From NCBI GenBank assembly GCA_041675285.1, contig JBAYTZ010000005.1:124001-188000 (forward strand): a stretch of 64,000 bases of DNA, read 5' to 3'. Source of the DNA: Candidatus Delongbacteria bacterium (GTDB lineage: Bacteria > CAIWAD01). Position numbers and translations under genes: made by a program. Below are positions 9,117 to 19,016 of this stretch, in pieces (position 1 is the first letter of the stretch; each line of letters opens with the position of its first letter). A model generated the notes under the pieces. The model saw only the letters and a program-made list of their open reading frames with translations, had not been told where the DNA came from and made no database searches.

Positions 9117-10934
9117 ATGTCGCTGCGCAACGTGGCCATCATCGCCCACGTCGACCACGGGAAAACCACTCTCGTGGACGAGATCCTCAAGCACTGCCAC
9201 GTCTTCCGTGAGAACCAGCACGTGCGCGAACGGGTGATGGACTCCAACGACCTGGAGCGGGAGCGGGGCATCACGATCACGTCCAAAAACCTCTCCGTGG
9301 AATGGCAGGACGTGCGCATCAACCTGATCGACACGCCGGGCCACTCGGACTTCGGCGGCGAGGTGGAACGCGTGCTCAAGATGGCCGACGGCGTGCTGCT
9401 GCTGGTGGACGCCTTCGAAGGCCCCATGCCCCAGACCCGCTTCGTGCTCCAGAAGGCCCTGCAGCTGCACCTCAAGCCCGTGGTGGTCATCAACAAGATG
9501 GACCGCGACAACGCCCGGCCGCTGGAGGTGGTGGACGAGGTCTTCGAACTCTTCATGGACCTGGGCGCCAACGACAAGCAGCTCGAGTTCCCCGTGGTCT
9601 TCGCCTCGGGCCGGGCCGGCTGGGCCGTGCGGCATCTGGGAGATCCCCAGGAGAATCTGGATCCCCTGCTGGACTGCATCCGCGCCGAGATCCCGGCCCC
9701 GGAGATCGTCGAGGGCCCGCTGCAGCTGCTGATCACGGCCCTGGACTACAGCGACTACGTGGGGCGCATCGGCATCGGCCGGCTGTTCCGCGGCAGTCTC
9801 AAAGCCGGCGAGACCGTGGCCATGGTCAAGCGCGACGGCAGCCAGGTCACGCGGACGGTCAAGCAATTGCTGGTCTTCGACAACCTGGGCCGCCGGGAGA
9901 AGGACCTGGTGGGCTGCGGCGAGATCTGCGCGCTCATCGGCCTGGAGGGCGTGGACATCGGCGATACGATCTGCGACCTGCAGAACCCCGAGCCCCTGCC
10001 GATCATCGCCATGGACGAGCCCACCCTCTCCATGACCTTCATGGTGAACACCAGTCCGTTCTACGGCCAGGAGGGCCGGCTGGTCACCAGCCGCCAGGTG
10101 CGCGAGCGCCTGCGCAAGGAATGCGAGCGCGACATGGCCCTGCGCGTGGAGGACACGGCCTCGGCCGACGCTTTCAAGGTCAGCGGGCGCGGGATCCTGC
10201 ACCTCTCCATCCTGATGGAGAACATGCGCCGGGAAGGCTACGAGTTCATGGTGGGCCAGCCCAAGGTGATCTACAAGGAGATCGGCGGCAAGAAGGCCGA
10301 GCCCGTCGAGGTCCTCACCATCGACGTGGCCAACCCCTTCGTGGGCGTGGTGATCGAGACCGTGGCCCAGCGCCGCGGCGAAATGCTGAAGATGGACCCG
10401 GGGGAGTCGCGCACCAAGCTCGAGTTCCACATGCCCAGCCGCGGCCTGATCGGCTTCCGCAGCCGCATGCTGCGCGCCACGGGCGGCGAGATCGTCCTCT
10501 ACCACCGCTTCCTGCAGTACGAGTTCTTCAAGGGCAGCATCCCCGGCCGCCAGTCGGGCAGCATCGTCAGCATGGGCGAGGGCGAGGCTGTGGCTTACTC
10601 GCTGGACGCCTTGCAGGATCGCGGCCGCTTTTTCATCGCCCCAGGCGACCGGATCTACACGGGCCAGGTGGTGGGCGAGCACTGCCGCGAGGACGACATC
10701 GTCGTGAACGTGCAAAAGGGCAAGAAGCTCACCAACATGCGCGCCTCGGGCACGGACCGCAACATGCGCATCGCGCCGCCCATCATCTTCAGCTTGGAAG
10801 AGAACCTGGAGTTCCTGGCCTCTGACGAGTTCCTGGAAGTGACGCCGGAGAGCCTGCGGATCCGCAAGTCCCTGTTGGACGAGAATGAGCGCCGCAAGGC
10901 CCTGCGCCAGAGCTTGAAGGCCAGCGAGGCCTGA
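9117..10934 (+). CDS. typA: Ribosome-associated GTPase TypA/BipA
   Basis: TypA/BipA is a translational GTPase related to EF-G and LepA. It assists 50S assembly and translation under stress or cold. The 605-residue product has G1 AHVDHGKT (10-17), the switch I ERGITITSKN, G3 DTPGHSDFGGEVERV, G4 NKMD, an EF-G-like beta-barrel, and the family-specific C-terminal half (GSIVSMGEGEAVAYSLDALQ, GKKLTNMRASGTDRNMRIAPP). The ATG is preceded by GGAAGGA at good spacing. The gene opens a unit continuing into two glycosyltransferases, with one base between stop and next start. Length and motifs leave no real alternative. Confidence 0.97.
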   Translation: MSLRNVAIIAHVDHGKTTLVDEILKHCHVFRENQHVRERVMDSNDLERERGITITSKNLSVEWQDVRINLIDTPGHSDFGGEVERVLKMADGVLLLVDAFEGPMPQTRFVLQKALQLHLKPVVVINKMDRDNARPLEVVDEVFELFMDLGANDKQLEFPVVFASGRAGWAVRHLGDPQENLDPLLDCIRAEIPAPEIVEGPLQLLITALDYSDYVGRIGIGRLFRGSLKAGETVAMVKRDGSQVTRTVKQLLVFDNLGRREKDLVGCGEICALIGLEGVDIGDTICDLQNPEPLPIIAMDEPTLSMTFMVNTSPFYGQEGRLVTSRQVRERLRKECERDMALRVEDTASADAFKVSGRGILHLSILMENMRREGYEFMVGQPKVIYKEIGGKKAEPVEVLTIDVANPFVGVVIETVAQRRGEMLKMDPGESRTKLEFHMPSRGLIGFRSRMLRATGGEIVLYHRFLQYEFFKGSIPGRQSGSIVSMGEGEAVAYSLDALQDRGRFFIAPGDRIYTGQVVGEHCREDDIVVNVQKGKKLTNMRASGTDRNMRIAPPIIFSLEENLEFLASDEFLEVTPESLRIRKSLLDENERRKALRQSLKASEA

Positions 10935-10935
10935 G

Positions 10936-11733
10936 ATGACCCAGCCGGGCCGCCCCGCCCAGCGTCCCCCCATAAGCGGGATCGTCATCGCCCGCGACGA
11001 GGAGGAGCGCCTGGCCGCCTGCCTGGCCAGCCTGCGCCCGCTCTGCGCCGAACTGCTGGTGGTGCTGGACGCGCGTCACACGCCGGCGACCCGGAGCGTG
11101 GCCGAGGCGGCGGGGGCGCGCGTGCTGGTGCACGAGTTCGCCTCCCACGTGCGGCAGAAGAACGTGGCCGTGGACGCCGCGACCCATGACTGGCTGCTCG
11201 CGCTGGACGCCGACGAGGCGCTGGCGGAGGGGCTGGAGGCCGAATTGGCCGACTTCGACTGGGATCCCGGCCGGGCGGGCCGCTTCCGGCGCCGCAACTG
11301 GCACCTGGGTGGCTGGGTGGACTGGACGGGCTGGCGCAAGGACGGCGCCACGCGCCTGTTCCACCGCGGCCGGGCGCGCTTCGAGGGCTCCTGGGTGCAC
11401 GACCGGGTGGCTGGCGCGGGCCTCGTGGTCCAGCCGCTGCGCACGCGCCTGCTGCACTGGCCCTACCGCGACCTGGCCCACCACGTGGAGAAGGTCAATC
11501 GCTACACGAGCCAGCTCGCCGCCGAGCAGCGCGACCTGGGCCGCCGGCCCTCGCTGCTCAAGCTGGTGCTGGATCCCCCCTGGAAATTCCTGCGCATGTG
11601 GCTGCTGGAAGGCGGCCTGTTGCTGGGTCGGCGCGGCTTCGTGCTCTGCGTCGTGGCGGCTTTCTATGTCTTCCTCAAACAGGCCAAGCTCTGGGAGGCC
11701 TGGCGGGAGGCCGGCGGGCGGCCCCGTGGCTGA
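10936..11733 (+). CDS. Family 2 glycosyltransferase (WaaE/KdtX-like)
   Basis: This 265-residue protein is a GT-A fold glycosyltransferase that probably adds a sugar to lipopolysaccharide core or another envelope glycan. Recognisable features are GIVIARDEEERLAACL near the N-terminus, ELLVVLDARHTPAT where most relatives have DSGSTDGT, the KNVAVDAATHDWLLALDADEAL stretch carrying the DxD-like metal site, and FHRGRARFEGSWVHDRV typical of the WaaE/KdtX branch. A C-terminal hydrophobic helix (GFVLCVVAAFYVFLKQAKLW) may hold it at the inner membrane. It overlaps the next glycosyltransferase by eight bases. Acceptor and donor cannot be deduced. Confidence 0.85.
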   Translation: MTQPGRPAQRPPISGIVIARDEEERLAACLASLRPLCAELLVVLDARHTPATRSVAEAAGARVLVHEFASHVRQKNVAVDAATHDWLLALDADEALAEGLEAELADFDWDPGRAGRFRRRNWHLGGWVDWTGWRKDGATRLFHRGRARFEGSWVHDRVAGAGLVVQPLRTRLLHWPYRDLAHHVEKVNRYTSQLAAEQRDLGRRPSLLKLVLDPPWKFLRMWLLEGGLLLGRRGFVLCVVAAFYVFLKQAKLWEAWREAGGRPRG

Positions 11734-12787
11734 GCCGCGCATCCTCCACGTCAACGACCAGTTCCGCTGGGGAGGCGGCGAAGCCCAGACCTGGCTGCTG
11801 ATCCGCGAGCTGGAGCGGCTGGGCATCGAGAACCACGCGCTGGTCTGCTCGGGCGGAGCACTGGCCACGCGGCTGGCCGGGATCCTGCCCGCCGGGCGCC
11901 TGCACCGGCTGGCGCGACCGCTCTGGGCCCTGCTGCCCCTGGTGCTCAGCACCCAGGGCCTGCGCTCCTGCACCGTCCTCCACGCCCACACCGGCCGGGC
12001 CACCCAGGCCTTCCAGGCGCTGCCGGCGGCGGCCGTGGCCAAGGTCGCCCACCGGCGCATTCCCGACGCCCCGTCCGCCGGCGGCCGGCAACGGTTGGCC
12101 CGGGCGGACGCCGTGCTCTGCGTCTCGGAGGAGATCCGCCGCCGCCTGGCCGCCAGCGGCCTGGGGGTCGGCGGCCGCCCCCGGCTGGAGACCGTGCACA
12201 GCAGCGCCGAGGTCTTGAGCCTGCCGGCAGAGCGGCTCAGCCTGCCGGGGCGGCCCGTCTTGGGCTACCTGGGCTGGTTCCGCCGCCACAAGGGCCTGGA
12301 TCTGTTGCTGGACGCGCTGCCCGCCGTGCGCGTGTCTCACCCGGATTTGCACCTGCATCTGGTGGGGTCGGGCGACGAGGAGCCGGCGCTGCGCGAGCAG
12401 GTCCGGCGGCTGGGACTGGAGAGCTGCGTGAGTTTCCATCCTTTCCAGGACCAGCCCGGCCCCTGGCTGGCGGCCCTGGATCTGTTCATCCTGCCCTCCC
12501 GGGAGGAGGGTCTGGGCAGCGTGGCCCTGCAGGCCCAGGCCCTGGGCGTGCCCGTGCTGGGCACGCGCTGCGGCGGCCTGCCCGAGGGCGTGGCCCACGA
12601 CAAAACGGGCTGGCTGGTGGAGGCGGAGAGCGCGCCCGCGCTGGGCGCCGGACTGTGTCACGCGCTGGCGGATCCCGCCCGGTTGCGGGCCTGGGGCGCC
12701 GCGGGTCCGGCCTGGGTGGAGGCGGGTTTCAGCCCGGCGGCCATGGCCCGCCGGACGCTGGAGATCTACCGGGGGCTGGTCGCGTGA
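11726..12787 (+). CDS. GT-B glycosyltransferase (group 1/GT4-like)
   Basis: This 353-residue glycosyltransferase is probably another envelope-polysaccharide enzyme. The N-terminal domain starts ILHVNDQFRWGGGEAQTWLL, the usual glycine-rich acceptor loop. The C-terminal donor domain has PVLGYLGWFRRHKGLDLLLDA, LHLVGSGDEEPAL and the E-x7-E region SREEGLGSVALQAQALGVPVLG, followed by GGLPEGV. The GTG start, overlapping the previous gene by eight bases, is chosen because the conserved N-terminal strand begins at residue 5. With the GT2 gene it forms a two-enzyme glycosylation module downstream of typA. Confidence 0.86.
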   Translation: MAEPRILHVNDQFRWGGGEAQTWLLIRELERLGIENHALVCSGGALATRLAGILPAGRLHRLARPLWALLPLVLSTQGLRSCTVLHAHTGRATQAFQALPAAAVAKVAHRRIPDAPSAGGRQRLARADAVLCVSEEIRRRLAASGLGVGGRPRLETVHSSAEVLSLPAERLSLPGRPVLGYLGWFRRHKGLDLLLDALPAVRVSHPDLHLHLVGSGDEEPALREQVRRLGLESCVSFHPFQDQPGPWLAALDLFILPSREEGLGSVALQAQALGVPVLGTRCGGLPEGVAHDKTGWLVEAESAPALGAGLCHALADPARLRAWGAAGPAWVEAGFSPAAMARRTLEIYRGLVA

Positions 12788-13161
12788 GCGCCGCGCTGGT
12801 GATCTTCTACGTGCCCGACCAGGAGGCGGCGCGCCGCTTCTACGGCGCCCTGCTGGAGCGGGAGCCCGACCTGCACGTGCCGGGCATGAGCGAGTTCGCG
12901 CTGCCCGGCGGCCTGACGCTGGGCCTGATGCCCGAGGCGGGGATCCGCCGCCTGCTCCCCGCGCTGGCCAAGCTGGCGCCCGCGCCCGCCGGCCCGGCCC
13001 GTGCCGAACTCTACCTGCGGGTGGAGGACCCGGCGGCCTGGCTGGAGCGCGCCCTGGGCCTGGGCGCCCGCCTGCTGGATCCCCTGCGGCCGCGGGACTG
13101 GGGCGAGCGGGCCGGCTACGTGCTGGACCCCTGGGGCCACGTGCTGGCGTTCGCCTGCTGA
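12784..13161 (+). CDS. VOC (glyoxalase/bleomycin-resistance) superfamily protein
   Basis: This 125-residue protein has the single-module VOC fold: LVIFYVPDQEAARRFYGALL at the start (the beta-alpha unit) and a second beta-alpha unit ELYLRVEDPAAWLERALGLGARLLDPLRPRDWGERAGYVLDPWGHVLAFAC. The final GHVLAF motif supplies the usual metal-ligand region. The GTG start overlaps the previous stop (GTGA). VOC proteins range from dioxygenases to drug-binding proteins, so no substrate is assigned. It is the last gene of the typA unit. Confidence 0.82.
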   Translation: MSAALVIFYVPDQEAARRFYGALLEREPDLHVPGMSEFALPGGLTLGLMPEAGIRRLLPALAKLAPAPAGPARAELYLRVEDPAAWLERALGLGARLLDPLRPRDWGERAGYVLDPWGHVLAFAC

Positions 13162-13208
13162 AGCCCCCCCGCGCCCCGTTCCGGCTTTCCCGGCCAGTGC
13201 CCAAGCCC

Positions 13209-13215
13209 TACCTTG
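13209..13215 (+). promoter_or_regulatory. TACCTTG promoter element upstream of gltX
   Basis: CCCTACCTTGCCCC lies in the gap after the VOC gene. The same CTTTCC-N18-TACCTTG arrangement occurs at the acyl-CoA synthetase promoter. It would start transcription near 13220 and give gltX a leader of about 100 nt. Confidence 0.5.
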
Positions 13216-13234
13216 CCCCTGCCGGATTTGTGTG

Positions 13235-13294
13235 AGGCCCGGGCCGGAACGCCGGCCGCACGCCGCCGGCCGACCAGGCCCGCCGGGCCTTTTT
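13235..13294 (+). promoter_or_regulatory. gltX leader with mutually exclusive terminator and antiterminator pairings
   Basis: A terminator-like hairpin AGGCCC-GCC-GGGCCT followed by a U-tract lies at 13276-13294, only 25 bases before the gltX start. Upstream, AGGCCCGG (13235-13242) is perfectly complementary to CCGGGCCT (13283-13290), the 3' half of the terminator. An 8-bp alternative stem would therefore destroy the terminator. Between them a GCCGGC/GCCGGC hairpin can form. This is the architecture of a transcription attenuator. I see no T-box signature and no leader peptide. Confidence 0.5.
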
Positions 13295-13319
13295 CAACAC
13301 CAGCAGGAGAGCCCGCCCG

Positions 13320-14827
13320 ATGAGGCCCGGTCCCGTCGTCACCCGCATCGCCCCCTCGCCCACCGGAGACCCCCACATCGGGACGGTCTTCATGGCCCTG
13401 TTCAACCTGGCCTTCGCCCGCCGCCATGGCGGGAGATTCATCTTGCGCATCGAGGACACGGACCAGGGCCGTTCCACGCGCGAGAGCGAGGAGGCGATCT
13501 TCGCCGCCCTGCGCTGGGCCGGGATTCCGTGGGACGAGGGTCCGGACAAGGGCGGGCCCAACGGCCCTTACCGGCAGAGCGAGCGCCTGCCCATCTATGA
13601 GGAACACGTGGCGCGGTTGGTGGAGGCGGGCAAGGCCTATCCCTGCTTCTGCGACGCGGCGCGGCTGAAGGCCCTGCGCGAGGAGCAGCTGGCCCGCAAG
13701 CAGGATCCGCGCTACGACGGCCACTGTCAGCACCTGGATCGTAGGGACACGATGCATCGTGTCCTGACGGGCGAAGCGCACGTAATCCGCCTGGCCGTGC
13801 CCGACGAGGGCGAGTGCGTGGTGCCCGACCGCCTGCGTGGCGAGATCCGCATCGCCTGGAGCACGGTGGACCACCAGATTCTGCGCAAGACCGACGGCTT
13901 CCCCACCTACCACCTGGCCAACGTGGTGGACGACCGCCTGATGGGCGTCACCCACGTGATCCGCGGCGAGGAGTGGATCTCCAGCCTGCCCAAGCACGTC
14001 CTGCTCTACGAGGGCTTCGGCTGGGAGCTGCCGGAGTTCATCCACATGCCGCTCTTGCGCAACCCGGACAAGAGCAAGCTCAGCAAGCGCAAGAATCCCA
14101 CCAGCGTCACCTGGTACCGCGAGGCCGGCTATCTGCCCGAGGCCGTGCTCAACTACCTGGGCATGATGGGCTACACGCTGCCCGACGGCCGGGAGATGTT
14201 CACGCTGGACGAGTTCATCGAATCCTTCGAGATCGACCGCGTGGTGCTGGGCGGCCCGGTCTTCGACCTGGCCAAGCTCAACTGGCTCAACGGGCGTTAC
14301 CTGCGCGAGCGTCTGACCCCGGCGCAGATCCTCGAGCGCCTGCACGGCTGGCGCCTGAACGACGAGCTGCTGCTCAAGGCCCTGCCGTTGACTCAGAAGC
14401 GCCTGACCACGCTGGCGGATTTCGTCCCCATGACGGCCTTCCTGCTGCGCGGGGCGCTGGACTACGACAGCGCCGAGCTGGTCGGCGCCGACGGCGCGCG
14501 CACGGCGCGCTGGCTGCGCATCGCGCTTTGGCAGATGGAGCAGCTCCGCCCCTTCACGGCCGCCAGCGTCCGCGCGCTCTTCGAGGACATGGTGGAACGC
14601 GAAGGGGCGAACCTGCGCGAGCTGCTGGCGCCCTTCTTCCTGGCTGTCACCGGGGCCAAGGTCAGCCTGCCGCTCTTCGATAGCTGCGAGCTGCTGGGCG
14701 CGGACTTGACGCGCCGCCGGCTGCAGGAAGGCCTGGAGCGGCTGGCCGCCGCCGGGCACGAACTCAAAGGCAAGACCCTCAAGGCGCTGGAGGAGGACTA
14801 CCGGCGCCGCTACGTGGAGACCCGCTG

Positions 14828-14828
<1 letters not shown>
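13320..14828 (+). CDS. gltX: Glutamyl-tRNA synthetase
   Basis: GluRS charges tRNA-Glu with glutamate in the cytosol. The 502-residue class I enzyme shows the HIGH-type motif APSPTGDPHIGTVF, the KMSKS-type SKLSKRKN, and the C-terminal anticodon-binding helices. AGGAGA nine bases before ATG supports the start. At residues about 141-152 the usual helix between the CRxL and G-E-x-x-V-I-R-L segments reads DRRDTMHRVLTG. It is encoded by a 20-bp perfect DNA palindrome and replaces the normal SPEE-type residues without changing length. gltX is coupled to glnS by an ATGA-type overlap, so the organism encodes both discriminating GluRS and GlnRS. Confidence 0.96.
13745..13764. repeat. 20-bp perfect palindrome inside gltX
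   Basis: GGACACGATG followed by its exact reverse complement lies within the gltX frame and is preceded by GTAG. It encodes RDTMHRV. The flank on the 3' side (TGAC) no longer completes the longer symmetry. It resembles dispersed palindromic repeat units, but I see only one copy in this window. Confidence 0.75.
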
Positions 14829-16510
<1,682 letters not shown>

Positions 16511-16535
16511 TCCCCGGCCTCCTGGCTCCGGGCTC

Positions 16536-16656
16536 TCACCACAGAGACACGGAGGCACAGTCGGATCGGATGAAGGTGGCGGAATCGACGCGTTGGTTCA
16601 GACGAAGCGATTTGTCGGTCCCACTTGTCTGCTGCGTCTCTGTGTCCCTGTGGTGA
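16536..16656. repeat. Intergenic inverted repeat, CACAGAG family, copy B
   Basis: The left arm TCACCACAGAGACACGGAGG lies at 16536-16560. The right arm CTGCGTCTCTGTGTCCCTGT with GGTGA lies at 16632-16656. The interior differs from copies A, C and E. The right arm ends immediately before the AAGGAGG ribosome-binding site of the next gene. Confidence 0.82.
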
Positions 16657-16669
16657 AGGAGGTCAACCC

Positions 16670-17050
16670 TTGAGCGAGTCGGACAAAACCAGAGGCGAGG
16701 TGCGCCAGCAGCTGTCCGCTCAGCCCGCCAGCACGGAGGAGGAGCCCTTCGGGCCGGGCGTCTGGGTCTACAAGGTCTGCGGCAAGGTCTTCGCATTGCT
16801 CACCCAGGACGGCCCCGTTCGGCTCAGCCTCAAGTGCGACCCCGTGCGGGCCCTGGAGCTGCGCGGGGCCTTCGCCGCCATCACGCCCGGCTACCACCTG
16901 AACAAGGAACACTGGAACACCCTGGAGCTGCCCGGCGGACTGCCGGCGGCCCTGGTGGACGAACTCATCCTGCACAGCCACGAGCTGGTGACGGCCCGCC
17001 TGAAGAAGAGCGAGCGCCAGGCCGTGGCCCTCCAAAGGACCCTCACATGA
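16670..17050 (+). CDS. MmcQ/YjbR-family protein
   Basis: This 126-residue protein belongs to the MmcQ/YjbR fold (CyaY-like, double-wing DNA-binding-like). Its cellular role is not established. Recognisable elements are GPGVWVYKVCGKVFALL, RLSLKCDPVRALELR, and the signature ITPGYHLNKEHWNTLEL. A TTG start is chosen because a strong AAGGAGGT lies eight bases upstream. The longer in-frame ATG upstream would translate the repeat arm (SLCPCGEGG). The stop overlaps the following ATG. Confidence 0.83.
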   Translation: MSESDKTRGEVRQQLSAQPASTEEEPFGPGVWVYKVCGKVFALLTQDGPVRLSLKCDPVRALELRGAFAAITPGYHLNKEHWNTLELPGGLPAALVDELILHSHELVTARLKKSERQAVALQRTLT

Positions 17051-17793
17051 ACATCGTCAACGGCGACAGCCGGCGCGGCCTGCTGCCGGCGGCCCTGATC
17101 CTGGGTCTCTGCCTGATGGCCGCGGCCTGGATCGGCGGGCGGGCCTTCCTGGCGGCGCGCATGGCCGGCGACGGCCTCACGGTCAAGGGCACGGCGGAGG
17201 CCAAGGCCACCTCCACCCTGGCGGTTTGGCGCGGCAGCGTCAGCGCCCGCTCCGCGGACCCGGCGGGCGCCACGCGCGAACTGGAGCAGCAGGCCCAGCG
17301 GGTGGCCACCTGGCTGGAGAGCCAGGGCGTCAAGCCCGCCGAGTGGGAGTGGCTGCCCCTGCAGTCCTACGTGATCTACCGGACCACGGCCGGCGGGAAC
17401 GCCACCTCCGAGGTGGAGGCCTACCAGCTGGAACGGCCGCTCAAGCTGCAGTCCAGCCGGGTGAAGGAGATCGCGCGCCTGGCCCGGGAGACCGAGGGCC
17501 TGTTGCGCGAAGGCGTCACCTGGAGCGGCGCGCCGCCCGAATTCTATCTGGGCGACCTGGAGAAGGTCAAGCTCGAGCTGCTGGGCCGGGCCGCCACCGA
17601 CGCGCGCCGGCGCGCCGAGGTCCTGCTGGGTGGCGGCAAGCGCCTGGGCGGGCTGGTGAGCGCGCGCCAGGGCATCCTGCAGGTCACCCAGCCCAATTCG
17701 GTGGAAGTGGAGGACTACGGCATGTACTCCACCGAGACCATCGAGAAGGTGGTCAAGGCGGTGGTGACCGTGACCTTCGCGCTGAGACCCTGA
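17047..17793 (+). CDS. SIMPL-domain (DUF541) protein, membrane-anchored
   Basis: This 248-residue protein has an uncleaved N-terminal helix (LLPAALILGLCLMAAAWIGG, about 12-31) and a periplasmic SIMPL domain. Visible family elements are LTVKGTAEAKATSTLAVWRGSVSA, the E-rich helix LEQQAQRVATWLESQGV, and ARRRAEVLLGGGKRLGGLVSARQGILQV. The C-terminus ends KVVKAVVTVTFALRP. SIMPL/YggE-like proteins are linked to oxidative or envelope stress, but the mechanism is unknown. It overlaps the MmcQ/YjbR gene by four bases. Confidence 0.85.
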   Translation: MNIVNGDSRRGLLPAALILGLCLMAAAWIGGRAFLAARMAGDGLTVKGTAEAKATSTLAVWRGSVSARSADPAGATRELEQQAQRVATWLESQGVKPAEWEWLPLQSYVIYRTTAGGNATSEVEAYQLERPLKLQSSRVKEIARLARETEGLLREGVTWSGAPPEFYLGDLEKVKLELLGRAATDARRRAEVLLGGGKRLGGLVSARQGILQVTQPNSVEVEDYGMYSTETIEKVVKAVVTVTFALRP

Positions 17794-17827
17794 GTCAGCT
17801 GACAACCAGCGGGAGACGGAACCCGGG

Positions 17828-18640
17828 ATGAACGATCAGGCTGCCATCGAGCAGAATCGCGCCCTCTGGGACGCCGCCGTGGAGCCCCACGTGGCCAGTG
17901 AGTTCTACGACGTGGCCGGTTTCCTGGCCGGCCGCGGCACGTTGGAGCCCGAGCTGCTGGAAGAGCTGGGCCCGGTGGCGGGCCTGGATCTGATCCACCT
18001 GCAGTGCCACTTCGGACTCGACACCTTGAGCCTGGCCCGGCTGGGCGCGCGGGTGACGGGCGTGGACTTCAGCCCGCGGGCGATCGCCGCGGCGCGCCGC
18101 GTGGCCGCGCAGGCCGGACTGGCGGCGGACTTCGTCGAGGCCGAGATCGGCCGGCTGCCCGCGGAGCTGGCGGGGCGCTTCGATCTCGTATTCACCGGCG
18201 GCGGCGCGCTCTGCTGGCTGCCGGATCTGGCCGGCTGGGGCCGCGCGGTGGCCGGCCTGCTGCGACCCGGCGGGAGTGTGTTCGTGCGCGACTTCCACCC
18301 CGCCTTGGGCATGTTCGCCCCGGAGGCCCGCGAGGAGAACTGGCTGCGGCTGGAAGCGCCCTATTTCCGCGCGGCCGGAGCTGTCCGCTGGCCCGACGGC
18401 CTGACCTACGCGGCCGAGAACGGGCCCGTGGGTGAGTCGGTGGAGTGGGCCCACTCCCTGGCCGAGACCGTGCAGTCCCTGCTGGACGCCGGGCTGGTGC
18501 TGGAGAAGCTGCGCGAGTACCCCTACTGCAGTTACCGCAGCCACGCCTTCCTGGTGGAGCGCGACGGGCGCTGGGTGCACGCCACCCATCCGGGCGGGCT
18601 GCCGTTGATGTTCTCCCTCCGGGCCCGCCGCCCGGCCTGA
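17828..18640 (+). CDS. Class I SAM-dependent methyltransferase
   Basis: This 270-residue Rossmann-fold methyltransferase has motif I LIHLQCHFGLDTLSLARLGARVTGVDFS (about 57-84), where HFG replaces the usual GxG. Motif II is AIAAARRVAAQAGL, motif III FDLVFTGGGALCWLPDL and motif IV LLRPGGSVFVRDFHP. The C-terminal half is rich in aromatics (ENWLRLEAPYF). The substrate is unknown. GGGAGA lies upstream of the ATG. It heads a short run of small genes continuing through queG. Confidence 0.85.
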   Translation: MNDQAAIEQNRALWDAAVEPHVASEFYDVAGFLAGRGTLEPELLEELGPVAGLDLIHLQCHFGLDTLSLARLGARVTGVDFSPRAIAAARRVAAQAGLAADFVEAEIGRLPAELAGRFDLVFTGGGALCWLPDLAGWGRAVAGLLRPGGSVFVRDFHPALGMFAPEAREENWLRLEAPYFRAAGAVRWPDGLTYAAENGPVGESVEWAHSLAETVQSLLDAGLVLEKLREYPYCSYRSHAFLVERDGRWVHATHPGGLPLMFSLRARRPA

Positions 18641-18683
18641 ACTCCGCCGTGGCGCAGGGCGTCCGCCGGCGGGAAAGGAACCC

Positions 18684-19016
18684 ATGAGCACGTGGCTCTA
18701 TCGCATCCGGCCCACCCGTCCGGCCTTGCTGAGCACAGGCCCAACGCCCGCGGAGCAGGCCCTGATCGGCCGGCATTTCGCCTACCTGCAGGAGCTGACC
18801 CAGCGGGGAATCGTCCACCTGGCCGGGCGGACCACCACGACCGAGGAGGAGGGAATGGGCCTCGTGATCTTTTCCGCGCCGGGCGAGCCGGAGGCCCGGG
18901 CCCTGATGGAGGGCGATCCCGCCGTGGCCGGCGGCGTGTTCGCCGCCCGACTCTTCCCCTACCGCGTGGCCCTGCTGAATGTCGACAGCCTGGCGGAGGC
19001 CCAGCGTGTCGGTTGA
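18684..19016 (+). CDS. YciI-like protein
   Basis: This 110-residue protein has the YciI alpha/beta ferredoxin-like fold: WLYRIRPTRPALLSTGPTPAEQALIGRHFAYLQELTQRGIVHLAG with the conserved His near residue 32. GLVIFSAPGEPEARALMEGDPAVAGGVFAARLFPY follows, including the conserved DP. Relatives are small enzymes or accessory proteins of uncertain role. GGAAAGGA lies just before ATG. Confidence 0.82.
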   Translation: MSTWLYRIRPTRPALLSTGPTPAEQALIGRHFAYLQELTQRGIVHLAGRTTTTEEEGMGLVIFSAPGEPEARALMEGDPAVAGGVFAARLFPYRVALLNVDSLAEAQRVG

